Shown in pieces: positions 27,016 through 35,589 of a stretch of DNA of 64,000 nucleotides; positions within the stretch are counted from its first letter, which is position 1; each line of letters begins with the position of its first letter. Where the stretch lies: the NCBI GenBank assembly GCA_964534995.1, contig CAZHSC010000002.1, positions 33,267 through 97,266 on the forward strand, given 5' to 3'. A model generated the notes under the pieces. It made no database searches, had not been told where the DNA came from, and saw only the letters and a list, made by a program, of their open reading frames with translations. A program made the translations under genes and the position numbers. Origin of the DNA: JAJTFW01 sp964534995. Its GTDB lineage: Bacteria > Bacteroidota > Bacteroidia > AKYH767-A > OLB10.

Positions 27016-27709
27016 AATAAAATGCATTATCGTGGACGATGAGCCACTGGCACAGGAAGTACTGGAACGTTTTCTTGGTAACATCCGTGAACTCGAATTG
27101 GTGGCAAAATGCAACAATGCACTTGAGGCCTTCGAGGTGCTGAACAATGAAGTGGTAGATCTGATGTTTCTGGATATTTCCATGCCCGTAATATCAGGTA
27201 TTGATTTTTTACGTTCCCTGAGGAAAGCCCCTGCCGTTATCATCACCACCGCTCATCCCGACTTCGCCCTTCAGGGCTATGAACTGGATGTGGTGGATTA
27301 CCTGGTGAAACCCGTTTCGCTCGAACGCTTCATGAAAGCTGTGAATAAAGCCATCGACAGGATACGTTTACAGACCCATGTTGAAAAGAGCATTAAAGCG
27401 GATTTTATGTTTGTCAAAAGCGACCAGAAACTGATCCGCATTAATTTTTCCGACATCAGTTATATTGAAGGCATGAAGGATTATGTGAAAATATTCACCA
27501 AAGAAAAGATGATTGTAACTTTACATACCATGAAGTTTTTCGAAAGCAGCCTTCCCTCCGATCAATTTGCCCGCGTTCATAAAAGCTATATTGTCAATAC
27601 GGCATCCATTAAATCCATATACGGAAATGAACTTGAACTGCAGCAAACGCGTATTCCGATAGGAAGCAGCTATAAGGATCAGCTCATGCGGTCCATTCAT
27701 TCCTCCTGA
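27008..27709 (+). CDS. LytTR-family response regulator
   Basis: A 233-residue DNA-binding regulator. The receiver domain spans 1-118, with acidic pocket residues Asp10-Asp11, the phosphoacceptor Asp56 (LMFLDISMP) and Lys101 (DYLVKP). The LytTR DNA-binding domain spans about 132-229 (ADFMFVKSDQKLIRI, DISYIEGMKDYVKI, FARVHKSYIVN). It is the cognate partner of the upstream kinase, with genes overlapping by 8 bases. LytTR regulators often control envelope, adhesion or exopolysaccharide genes in Bacteroidota. The nearby secreted protein gene at 27839 is a candidate target, but I see no direct repeat that proves it. Confidence 0.95.
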   Translation: MNKIKCIIVDDEPLAQEVLERFLGNIRELELVAKCNNALEAFEVLNNEVVDLMFLDISMPVISGIDFLRSLRKAPAVIITTAHPDFALQGYELDVVDYLVKPVSLERFMKAVNKAIDRIRLQTHVEKSIKADFMFVKSDQKLIRINFSDISYIEGMKDYVKIFTKEKMIVTLHTMKFFESSLPSDQFARVHKSYIVNTASIKSIYGNELELQQTRIPIGSSYKDQLMRSIHSS

Positions 27710-27808
27710 ATTTGATTAAGGTGCATCCATTTCCCCCTTCCCACTTTGATTTGATGAATAGCCCCTTGTATTATTTGAAGAAACAGCTGATTTATTTGAA
27801 ATAAATTA

Positions 27809-27816
27809 TATTTTTG
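27809..27816 (+). promoter_or_regulatory. -7 box TATTTTTG before choice-of-anchor B gene
   Basis: Exact TAnnTTTG, 22 bases before the ATG at 27839, in an AT-rich promoter region following the response regulator gene. Confidence 0.5.
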
Positions 27817-27838
27817 AATTAACAATCACCAAAACATA

Positions 27839-30199
27839 ATGAAAAACCTGTTACTGCTTATCGGCGGTGTCCTGCTTTCCTTTACCGGACATGCGCAACT
27901 GAACGTTACTTTCAAGTCCAACCTCATTTACCCCAATGACGCCCTCTCCAATATTGGGGGCTATGTGGATTCCCTTGGCAATGAATACGCCCTGGTAGGG
28001 TATGAATCCGGTTTGTCCATCGTCAATGTTTCTGACCCGGCAAATCCGGTCATAGCATTTTCCGTTCCGGGCACACAATCTACCTGGAGGGAAGTGAAAA
28101 CATGGCAGAATTACGCCTATGTTACTACCGAAGGATGCTGCAACGGATTGCAGATTATCAACCTGGGTTACCTGCCCGACTCCATCAGCGTAAAGCAATG
28201 GAAAGGTAACGGAAGTATCGCCGGCCAGTTAGAAACTATTCACGCCTTGCACATTGAAGATGCGCATGTGTATCTTTTTGGAAGTAATCTCTTTAATGGT
28301 TCTGCCCTCATCGCCGATCTTGCGGATCCATGGAATCCGGATTATAAGGGCCACACCCCCGGCACCTATATACATGATGGCTATGTCCGGGCCGACGTAT
28401 TGTATTCGGCGCACATTTATGACGGATATTTTTCAGTCTTTGATGTAAGCAACAAGAGCAACCCAATACTCCTCGCCACGCAATCTACTCCTACCCAGTT
28501 TACCCATAACACCTGGCTCAATGACGCAGGGAATGTATTGTTTACAACAGATGAAAACTCCAATTCTTACCTGGGTGCTTACGACATCAGTAACCTCAAC
28601 AACATCATTGAACTGGACAGGGTACAACTGACTCCCGGTTCTGGATCGATCATTCACAATACCCATAATTTAAACGACTATGAGATCGTATCCTGGTATA
28701 AAGACGGTATCGCCATTGTGGATGTAAGCCGTCCGGAAAACATGATTGTTACCGGGCATTACGACACCTATCCGCAGGGATCAGGCAACGGTTTTAGCGG
28801 AGCCTGGGGTGTTTACCCTTATCTGCCCTCCGGAAACCTGGTGGTTTCGGATATAAATAATGGACTTTTTGTGCTTACGCCCACCTATGTACGTGGCTGC
28901 TACCTTGAAGGAACAGTTACAGACAGTGTCACCGGCCTTCCGTTGAACAATGTTACAGTGACCATCACCGGCCCTGCCATCACCAGCACCAGTAAGATCA
29001 CCGGTGAGTACAAAACCGGACTCGCCACAGCAGGAAATTATACCGTAGAGTTTTCCAAGCCCGGATATCTCACAAAAACTTTTAACAATGTCAGTTTGCA
29101 AAACGGTGTACTTACCCTACTGGATGTACAACTCAATACCATTGTTCCCACTGTAACTATAACGGGTACAGTAACCGAAGCCGGCAGCGGCCTCCCCATT
29201 GCCAATGCCACTGTATTTTTCTTCAACTCACAATTCGACAATACCGTAAGCAGCGATGTAAACGGACAATTCAGCATCCCCGGCTTCTTCCCCGGCACCT
29301 ACGACCTGCTTGTAGGGCACTGGGGGCATATTACTTATTGCAGCGGCGGTCAAAATATAACAGGAGGAAATTCCTATACCATAGTGCTGGACAAAGGCTA
29401 TTACGATGACTTTTCGCTCGATTTCGGCTGGACCGTAAGCGGCCCTTCCGGCAATGTCTGGGAAAGAGCGGTACCTGTTGGCACTACCAATAACAATCAA
29501 TTGGCCAATCCGGGCGCGGATGTAAACAATGACTGCGGAACGATGGCCTATGTAACGGATAATGGCGGCGGTGGCCCGTGGGACAATGACGTGGACCAGG
29601 GTAATACCATACTTACTTCACCGGTTTTTGACGCTCTTCAATACACCAACCCTTATGTGAAGTATCAGCGATGGTTTTATAATGGTGGAAATAACAATGG
29701 CGCACCGGATGATTCGATGTTAATTTATCTGAGCAATGGTACGAATACCGTGCTGCTGGAAGCATATGGCCCCTCCGGATCTTCATCTTCCTGGCAAGCG
29801 TCCAACTTCAAGATTTCAGATTTCATTACACCCAGTTCCACCATGCAATTAATCGTACGCGTTGGTGACCCCGGTCCTGTATTTAATATTGTGGAAGGCG
29901 GCCTGGATAAATTTGAAATTGCAGAAGTGACCTCACTGGGAGAACTTGCTGAATCGCACCTATTGAGTATATATCCAAATCCCTTTCAGAAGGATGTAAC
30001 CCTTACTTTCAATCAAAGGAATAAAAACGGAGTTTCTTTAAGGGTATTTGATGCAGGAGGCAGAATCATTGAAGAACGTAGGATATCACAGGCAATAAAC
30101 AGTATCAGCATCGGTCAAACCTGGGAAAACGGACTCTATTTCGTTCAGATTATAGATGAAAACGGAAATATAAAAACGCAACGACTGGTAAAACTTTAA
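27839..30199 (+). CDS. choice-of-anchor B T9SS protein with carboxypeptidase-like domains
   Basis: A 786-residue secreted protein. The signal peptide ends at GHAQ. Residues about 25-345 form an LVIVD-type beta-propeller of the choice-of-anchor B family; repeated phrases include LSIVNVSDPANPV, FSVFDVSNKSNPI, AYDISNLNNII and IAIVDVSRPENMI. Two carboxypeptidase-regulatory-like folds follow (VTDSVTGLPLNNVTV near 355 and VTEAGSGLPIANATV near 435). A jelly-roll-like segment comes next, and then the type A sorting domain (SIYPNPFQKDVTL, GLYFVQI, QRLVKL) at about 705-786. Such proteins are exported and surface-attached by T9SS; substrate unknown. Terminator immediately downstream. Confidence 0.9.
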   Translation: MKNLLLLIGGVLLSFTGHAQLNVTFKSNLIYPNDALSNIGGYVDSLGNEYALVGYESGLSIVNVSDPANPVIAFSVPGTQSTWREVKTWQNYAYVTTEGCCNGLQIINLGYLPDSISVKQWKGNGSIAGQLETIHALHIEDAHVYLFGSNLFNGSALIADLADPWNPDYKGHTPGTYIHDGYVRADVLYSAHIYDGYFSVFDVSNKSNPILLATQSTPTQFTHNTWLNDAGNVLFTTDENSNSYLGAYDISNLNNIIELDRVQLTPGSGSIIHNTHNLNDYEIVSWYKDGIAIVDVSRPENMIVTGHYDTYPQGSGNGFSGAWGVYPYLPSGNLVVSDINNGLFVLTPTYVRGCYLEGTVTDSVTGLPLNNVTVTITGPAITSTSKITGEYKTGLATAGNYTVEFSKPGYLTKTFNNVSLQNGVLTLLDVQLNTIVPTVTITGTVTEAGSGLPIANATVFFFNSQFDNTVSSDVNGQFSIPGFFPGTYDLLVGHWGHITYCSGGQNITGGNSYTIVLDKGYYDDFSLDFGWTVSGPSGNVWERAVPVGTTNNNQLANPGADVNNDCGTMAYVTDNGGGGPWDNDVDQGNTILTSPVFDALQYTNPYVKYQRWFYNGGNNNGAPDDSMLIYLSNGTNTVLLEAYGPSGSSSSWQASNFKISDFITPSSTMQLIVRVGDPGPVFNIVEGGLDKFEIAEVTSLGELAESHLLSIYPNPFQKDVTLTFNQRNKNGVSLRVFDAGGRIIEERRISQAINSISIGQTWENGLYFVQIIDENGNIKTQRLVKL

Positions 30200-30215
30200 G
30201 AAAATGCGCTCTTTG

Positions 30216-30250
30216 AAAAAGCTGTCTCCATATTGGAGGCAGCTTTTTTA
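30216..30250 (+). terminator. terminator after choice-of-anchor B gene
   Basis: AAAAAGCTGTCTCC pairs with GGAGGCAGCTTTTTT (one G-T pair) around a short loop, ending in a T-run. It starts 17 bases past the stop. Confidence 0.85.
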
Positions 30251-30410
30251 CTTCCTCCCTCCTCTTTCATTTCATGTACTTATTTTACATTGATTATCAA
30301 TCATGTTGAATCTGACTCAACTCGCCTTTTAACACATCTCCTTGTTAGCATCACCTTATTTAAGAAGAAAAAAGAAGACAAAATCACATCATATTTGCAG
30401 AAGTTTTACG

Positions 30411-32345
30411 TTGAGAAGAAAGTTGAAAACAAGAACGCACTGGCTAATCATTTTTCTTTTTTCTGCGCAGACACTCCATGCACAGCAAAAATCATTGTGC
30501 CCACCCGCGACCTCCAAAAAAGCCGAGCGGTATTATGAAGATGCCAGGGATGCCCGTAAAAACAAAAAACCATTTTCCGAATTAAAAGAATATTGTGAGA
30601 AAGCGCTCGCTGAAGACTCTGTTTATGCCGATGCCTTAAAACTACTTGGTGATGCTGCCTGGCAGGCGAGACAGGACAAAGTGATGGCGGCAGCGTATGA
30701 AAGACTGATCCGGCATTGCCCGGATGCTTCTGCTGAAGCACATTACCGGATTGCGGATTATCTGTACGGACAAAAAGAATTTGCGCAAGCCATCGTATAC
30801 TTTCAAAGCTATCTTGACTTTAATAAAGTGAAGGAAGAAAACGCGCGGGATGCCGGACAAAAAATTACACGGGCGCGGCTGATGATGAAACCGGTACCCT
30901 TTCAGCCGGTTCCTCTTAAAAATGTTTCCAGCGGAGATCCGGAATACCTTGCCATCATTTCTCCGGATCAGGATTTTTGCTTTTACACCCGGAGGTTTGA
31001 AGAACAAAAGCGGGGAGCCTTATTTCCTGCCAGCGTTGAAAAGTTCATGGTGAGTAAGAAGGTCAACGGGGTGTACGATAAAGGCGAAACCATGCCTCCT
31101 CCTTTCAACAAATCAGGATCCAATAATGAAGGGGGGGCCAGCATAAGCATTGATAACAAGCACTTATTCTTTACAGTGAATAAAAACGGTAATTTTGATA
31201 TCTATACCAGTGATGAGCACATGGGAGTATGGTCGGAACCCCGGAGTGTAGGCGCGGGCATCAACCACCCTGAGCGTTGGGAAAGCCAGCCCAGCATTTC
31301 ACCGGATGGCAAAACCCTTTATTTTGTAAGCATCAGGGACTCTCTCAACCCCACCAGCGATATCTATTTCAGCAAGAAAGGAGCCGACGGCAATTGGAGC
31401 ATGATGCAAAACATGGGCACGCTTATCAACACGCCCGGCAACGAAAAAACACCATTTATCCATCCCGACAACAAAACTTTTTATTTCAGCAGTGACACCC
31501 ATGAAGGTATGGGGGGCTATGATATTTTCCTGTGCCGGTTGAGTGAAGACGGCAAATGGTCGAGCCCTGTGAATCTCGGTTACCCGATCAATACAGAGGC
31601 TGACGAATTGGGCTTCTTTGTGAGTACCGATGGTAAAAAAGGATATTTTGCCAGCAATAACCTCAAAGGGGTTGGAGGTTATGATATATATGAATTCGAG
31701 CTGTATAAAGAGATAAAACCTGACCGTGTATTGTTCATCAAGGGGGAGTTGAAAGATGAAAATGATGAAGCACCTTCCAAAGCCAGTATCGAATTAAAAA
31801 ATGTGTCGACCCGGCAAAATGCGGAGGTGGCGTACGACAGTACCACCGGTAAATACGCTTCGGTAGTACTTTTTGATGAGGATTACATCCTTACGGTGAA
31901 AAAACAAGGATACGCATACAACTCGGCCTATTTCTCGGCCGCCGACAGTTCACATCCCGAACCTAAAAAAGTTGATCTTACACTCAGCAGGACGGAGGTA
32001 GGATCCGCCTACCGTTTGAACAATATCCTCTTCGATACAGAATCATCAACACTTACACGACAGGATTTACATATCATTGCTGATTTTGCGGAATACCTGA
32101 AAGAAAACCCGGGCGTTAAAGTAGCCTTACACGGTCACACTGACAATGCAGGTGACCCATTAAAAAACCTCCTGCTCTCGGAACAAAGAGCTAAATCAGT
32201 TTACAATCAACTGGTAACTTTGGGAATTGATAGAGGTCGCCTGAGTTTTAAAGGCTTTGGAGAAACAAAACCCATTGCCGATAACAACCAAAGCGAAGGA
32301 AGGACGCAAAACCGGAGAACGGAATTTGTTATTACCGCTAAATAA
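30411..32345 (+). CDS. OmpA-family protein with TPR and PD40 propeller domains
   Basis: An envelope protein of about 644 residues. It has a basic N-terminus and hydrophobic signal (HWLIIFLFSAQTLHAQ). TPR-like helices run to about 150 (AERYYEDARDARKNKK, AEAHYRIADYLYGQ). WD40-like PD40 repeats cover about 170-430 (QPSISPDGKTLYFVS, TPFIHPDNKTFYFSS, LGFFVSTDGKKGYFAS). A carboxypeptidase-like segment precedes an OmpA peptidoglycan-binding domain at the end (LHGHTDNAGD, LLLSEQRAKSVY, GFGETKPIADN, QNRRTEF). This architecture is typical of Bacteroidota, including PorE-like T9SS accessories, but I do not assign it to PorE. There is no ATG: TTG at 30411 or 30423 are the only plausible starts after the promoter-like CATATTTG at 30390-30397. 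Confidence 0.87.
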   Translation: MRRKLKTRTHWLIIFLFSAQTLHAQQKSLCPPATSKKAERYYEDARDARKNKKPFSELKEYCEKALAEDSVYADALKLLGDAAWQARQDKVMAAAYERLIRHCPDASAEAHYRIADYLYGQKEFAQAIVYFQSYLDFNKVKEENARDAGQKITRARLMMKPVPFQPVPLKNVSSGDPEYLAIISPDQDFCFYTRRFEEQKRGALFPASVEKFMVSKKVNGVYDKGETMPPPFNKSGSNNEGGASISIDNKHLFFTVNKNGNFDIYTSDEHMGVWSEPRSVGAGINHPERWESQPSISPDGKTLYFVSIRDSLNPTSDIYFSKKGADGNWSMMQNMGTLINTPGNEKTPFIHPDNKTFYFSSDTHEGMGGYDIFLCRLSEDGKWSSPVNLGYPINTEADELGFFVSTDGKKGYFASNNLKGVGGYDIYEFELYKEIKPDRVLFIKGELKDENDEAPSKASIELKNVSTRQNAEVAYDSTTGKYASVVLFDEDYILTVKKQGYAYNSAYFSAADSSHPEPKKVDLTLSRTEVGSAYRLNNILFDTESSTLTRQDLHIIADFAEYLKENPGVKVALHGHTDNAGDPLKNLLLSEQRAKSVYNQLVTLGIDRGRLSFKGFGETKPIADNNQSEGRTQNRRTEFVITAK

Positions 32346-32398
32346 TAAGGGGTTGATGTTCTTTTATCACTTGAAAAATTCCGGTGCAACAAGGGCGA

Positions 32399-34192
32399 TT
32401 ACAATTTTAGCCACCTGGCATAGTGTGATTTTTGAGATGCTGTTGGATTCTCCGTTTTCTCTAATACATATTTTACCGCGCCGGATTTTTTAAGGGTGAG
32501 CAACACATCCATCAGGATCCCATTTCGTGCGATAGTAAAGCGGGCTTCGTCACCCGGCTTCTTCATGGACAACATTTTAGAGAGATCGTCTCCGCTCCGG
32601 TAATTATCAATGGCAATAATTTCATCATTCACATTTAATCCCGCGGTCCATGCCGGAGAGTTTCGTTCAACAGAGGTCACAGTCAGTTTACCACCGGCAA
32701 AGTTGGTACCTGCGCCTGTCCATGCCGTTTTACCGGAGGCATTCAAATCCTTCAATTCAAGGCCAACTGCGGAAATTTTTTCAAAAAGCGGCAGCGACAC
32801 GGTATCATGTACATACTTTATAAAAAAATCATCCATTGGTTTCCCGGTGACCTTATTTACCACAGCGATAAACTCCTTCTCAGTAAATGGCCTGTTCAGT
32901 TTTTTAAAGTACAATGCATACATTTCCCGCATCACATCGTCCAGCGACTTTTTTCCCTCAGTGCTACTGATAATTTCCAGATCGAGCAGAGCTGCCACCA
33001 CACTTCCTTTGGTGTAATAGGAAACGGTAGTATTGGACGAGTTCTCATTGGGGCGGTAAAATTTAATCCATGCATCGAGGCTGGACTCCGACAGTGGCTG
33101 AACAGCCGCTCCTTTCACATTTGAGCAATAGGACATACTCCCCGCGATCCTTTGCAGATAGTCGGTATCCGAAATAAATCCACAGCGCCGTAACATCAGG
33201 TCATCATAATAGGCGGTAAATCCTTCGGCCAGCCAAAGTAATTCCGTATAGTTTTCATTGCTATAGTCGAAAGGGCCCAGGGGAACCGGACGCAGGCGTT
33301 TAACATTCCAGAGATGAAAATATTCATGCGCTACCAGACTTAGAAAGTCAGCGTAGCTGCTTTCCGATCCATAGGACCAGCGATGGGTTTGCAATGTGGT
33401 AGAATTTGCGTGCTCAAGCCCGCCTCCCCCACTGCTGAGGTTATGAATGATGAACACATAGCGTTTACAGGGATGTTCCCCGAATACGGCAGTACATTCC
33501 TCCACAATCTTTGTAAAATCTGCTTTTATACGGGCTGTATTATAATTGCCAGCACCAAACATGGCTACTTCATGAGGAACACCCATTGCGATGAATGAAA
33601 AGCTTACATGGTTTCCTATTTCAAAAGGCGCATCCACCAGTTCATCATAATTTGCGGCCTTAAAATGCCAGGCCCTGGCATCTTCAACCTGCTCCAGTGC
33701 TACCGAAATTTTTTTCCAATCTTTAAACGGAAAAATTTTTAAAGACACCGGTTCCTGCATGAGTTTGTCGCAATACATAAAAATGCTGGTACCATTGAGG
33801 TAGGCATGTTCAGCGTCGATAAAGCTGGTACGAACGGACAGCTCAAAAGCATATACTCTGTAGGAAATCTGAAAACTCCGGTGATTCCCGGATGTCACCC
33901 TCCACGTGTTTTTATTGATCTTACGGCTGCTGATACTTTTACCATTGGCTCCTGTACAAGAAAAGGATTCCACATGCTTCGGGAACTCCCTGACCAGATA
34001 GGAGCCGGGAGCCCATACCGGCATTTTTACATCGAGGTCGCCGGTACCCCAATCCTCAATAATCATTTTCACTTCCGCATAATGTGTATGAGGCTCCGGA
34101 AATGACAATTCATATTTTACAAGGCCTGCTATTCCACTTAAGGGGAGGAACAGGACTGCGTACAGGGACACGATGGTTTTTATCATTCTCAT
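32399..34192 (-). CDS. M61 family metallopeptidase with PDZ domain
   Basis: A 597-residue exported peptidase with an N-terminal signal (LYAVLFLPLSGIAG). An N-terminal beta domain leads into the thermolysin-like catalytic domain. The zinc motif HEYFHLWNVKRLRP starts near residue 286, and the third ligand is in WLAEGFTAYYDDL about 35 residues later. A PDZ domain near 490-570 (TVTSVERNSPAWTAGLNVNDEIIAIDN) is standard for the family. M61 enzymes include glycyl aminopeptidases that trim N-terminal Gly or Ala residues. Length matches typical members. It is convergent with the OmpA/PD40 gene, with 53 bases between stops. Confidence 0.92.
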   Translation of the reverse strand: MRMIKTIVSLYAVLFLPLSGIAGLVKYELSFPEPHTHYAEVKMIIEDWGTGDLDVKMPVWAPGSYLVREFPKHVESFSCTGANGKSISSRKINKNTWRVTSGNHRSFQISYRVYAFELSVRTSFIDAEHAYLNGTSIFMYCDKLMQEPVSLKIFPFKDWKKISVALEQVEDARAWHFKAANYDELVDAPFEIGNHVSFSFIAMGVPHEVAMFGAGNYNTARIKADFTKIVEECTAVFGEHPCKRYVFIIHNLSSGGGGLEHANSTTLQTHRWSYGSESSYADFLSLVAHEYFHLWNVKRLRPVPLGPFDYSNENYTELLWLAEGFTAYYDDLMLRRCGFISDTDYLQRIAGSMSYCSNVKGAAVQPLSESSLDAWIKFYRPNENSSNTTVSYYTKGSVVAALLDLEIISSTEGKKSLDDVMREMYALYFKKLNRPFTEKEFIAVVNKVTGKPMDDFFIKYVHDTVSLPLFEKISAVGLELKDLNASGKTAWTGAGTNFAGGKLTVTSVERNSPAWTAGLNVNDEIIAIDNYRSGDDLSKMLSMKKPGDEARFTIARNGILMDVLLTLKKSGAVKYVLEKTENPTASQKSHYARWLKL

Positions 34193-34251
34193 TAATAATC
34201 TGAAAGGCGAATATACAAAGTATGGTGTTAAAACAGTGCTAACCTTATGTG

Positions 34252-34275
34252 ACAGACGTTAATCTGTCCGTCTGT
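34252..34275. repeat. short perfect inverted repeat in M61 upstream region
   Basis: ACAGACG (34252-34258) and CGTCTGT (34269-34275) are perfectly complementary around a ten-base loop. There is no T-run after it. It lies about 60 bases upstream of the M61 start in the 237-base gap 34193-34429. It could be an operator, a 5'UTR hairpin or chance. Confidence 0.35.
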
Positions 34276-34429
34276 ATTCGCATACTCAAATTTTGATACA
34301 ACATGGAATTCCAGAGCGACTGATACCCGTTCATCTGCACACAAAGAATCAGGCGTGGCAACCCAAATAATGAAGCGCTTTCTTATTTATAATAGCTTAA
34401 AAAGCCCTGTCAAATGGGAGTAAAACAAA

Positions 34430-34792
34430 TTAAAATTTTGGCCTTCTTTTACCATCTGTAAAAAACACTTTACGCAAGTGCCTTTCCGTCATCACATAAA
34501 TGATGAATACTGAAATTAAGAGAGAATAAAAAAGTGTGGAAAGCAGCAAATTCAGGTTCCTGTATGCAAAAAATTCTATCAGCAGCAATAAAATCATAAT
34601 CATGCTGGAAAGCAGCATCAGCCATTTGCCTGCAAACTTATTCCCCTCATACCAGGTATCCTCATTTAGCAAGGACAATTTTGACCTGTAAGCAAGCAGA
34701 GATGACCCAAATTCAGGTCCGTTATTCAGCTTAAGTCCAAGTGAGAAAAAGCTCAACACGCCGATCATACTCAATAAAAAATACGCATTCAT
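34430..34792 (-). CDS. small membrane protein, SdpI/YhfL-like
   Basis: A 120-residue protein with three hydrophobic helices: an N-terminal one (YFLLSMIGVLSFFSLGLKL) and a pair around 57-100. The loop between the first and second contains NEDTWYEGNKFAGKWLM, which resembles the conserved W-x-x-x-N-x-F-x-G-K motif of the SdpI/YhfL family. SdpI gives immunity to the SDP toxin in Bacillus; most other members have no known role. It follows the DUF4412 gene by 51 bases on the same strand, so they may be cotranscribed. Family assignment is by motif only. Confidence 0.6.
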   Translation of the reverse strand: MNAYFLLSMIGVLSFFSLGLKLNNGPEFGSSLLAYRSKLSLLNEDTWYEGNKFAGKWLMLLSSMIMILLLLIEFFAYRNLNLLLSTLFYSLLISVFIIYVMTERHLRKVFFTDGKRRPKF

Positions 34793-34843
34793 GTGAAAGA
34801 GATGTAAAAAATAAATTAAATTAAATATCTAATAAAAACTTAC

Positions 34844-35494
34844 TTAACGGACACCACCCAAAGACTTCATCATTTCTTCCTGGGTCATCACCTTATATCC
34901 TGCAGGAATCACAAACTGCTGATCGTTTACCTTGTCCAGCTTCACTTCCTTCGCGATCATCCGGGCTTCCAGTTCCGGGGTTTTAAGCGAAAATTCGAGT
35001 GGAAAACCATTAATGCCCTCCATGTTATAATACCATGAACCTTTAGATCTTAACTGATCTGTATACCAGATCACCATATCAGGTTCACCGTCGGCGGCCA
35101 TGATCGCTTTTTTACAGGAATACCCCGCTATATCCTTGACTTCGCCGGTTTCGTTTTTCAACTTAAAACGTTTGGACTTTTTGGGATCCCCCTGCATTTC
35201 ATTCTTATTGGTTTTAATGGCCATACGGTTACCCATCAGATCCAGCAAAAGATGAACCTCATCATTGTTTACGAGGACAGATGACTGCAGGCCCATGCCC
35301 ATGGGCAGGAGCATTTTCATCTTGTCACCTTTAAACCATAATTCCGATTCGGTGGGCATCGCGGCAAGTTCCTCCTTGCTGAAACCGGATTCGGCATATT
35401 GCATCGAAAACCGTATGTAGCCTTCATTTCCCTGAGATACACAAACCAGGTTTTGGAGAAACAGTACTAAAAAAGTAAATAGGTATTTCATCAT
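34844..35494 (-). CDS. DUF4412-like exported protein
   Basis: A 216-residue protein with a signal peptide of about 20 residues (ending VCVSQ). The body carries LWFKGDKMKMLL, NDEVHLLLDLMGNRMAIK, IAGYSCKKAIM and VIWYTDQL, and ends FVIPAGYKVMTQEEM. This beta-rich pattern fits the DUF4412 group of periplasmic proteins, which resemble outer-membrane lipoprotein carriers in fold. Function is unknown. It is divergent from the DPP-IV gene (95 bases between starts) and upstream of the SdpI-like gene. Confidence 0.72.
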   Translation of the reverse strand: MMKYLFTFLVLFLQNLVCVSQGNEGYIRFSMQYAESGFSKEELAAMPTESELWFKGDKMKMLLPMGMGLQSSVLVNNDEVHLLLDLMGNRMAIKTNKNEMQGDPKKSKRFKLKNETGEVKDIAGYSCKKAIMAADGEPDMVIWYTDQLRSKGSWYYNMEGINGFPLEFSLKTPELEARMIAKEVKLDKVNDQQFVIPAGYKVMTQEEMMKSLGGVR

Positions 35495-35560
35495 TCATGT
35501 TTTGGAAATGCTAATTTAAAATAAGTTTTTATACAACCATCAAAAAAAACCGGAATTTTG

Positions 35561-35568
35561 TAGGTTTG
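35561..35568 (+). promoter_or_regulatory. -7 box TAGGTTTG before DPP-IV gene
   Basis: Exact TAnnTTTG, 21 bases before the ATG at 35590. The TTG at 35566 is in frame with the gene and is part of the promoter, not the start. Confidence 0.55.
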
Positions 35569-35589
35569 ACAAGAAATCGATATAAAATT

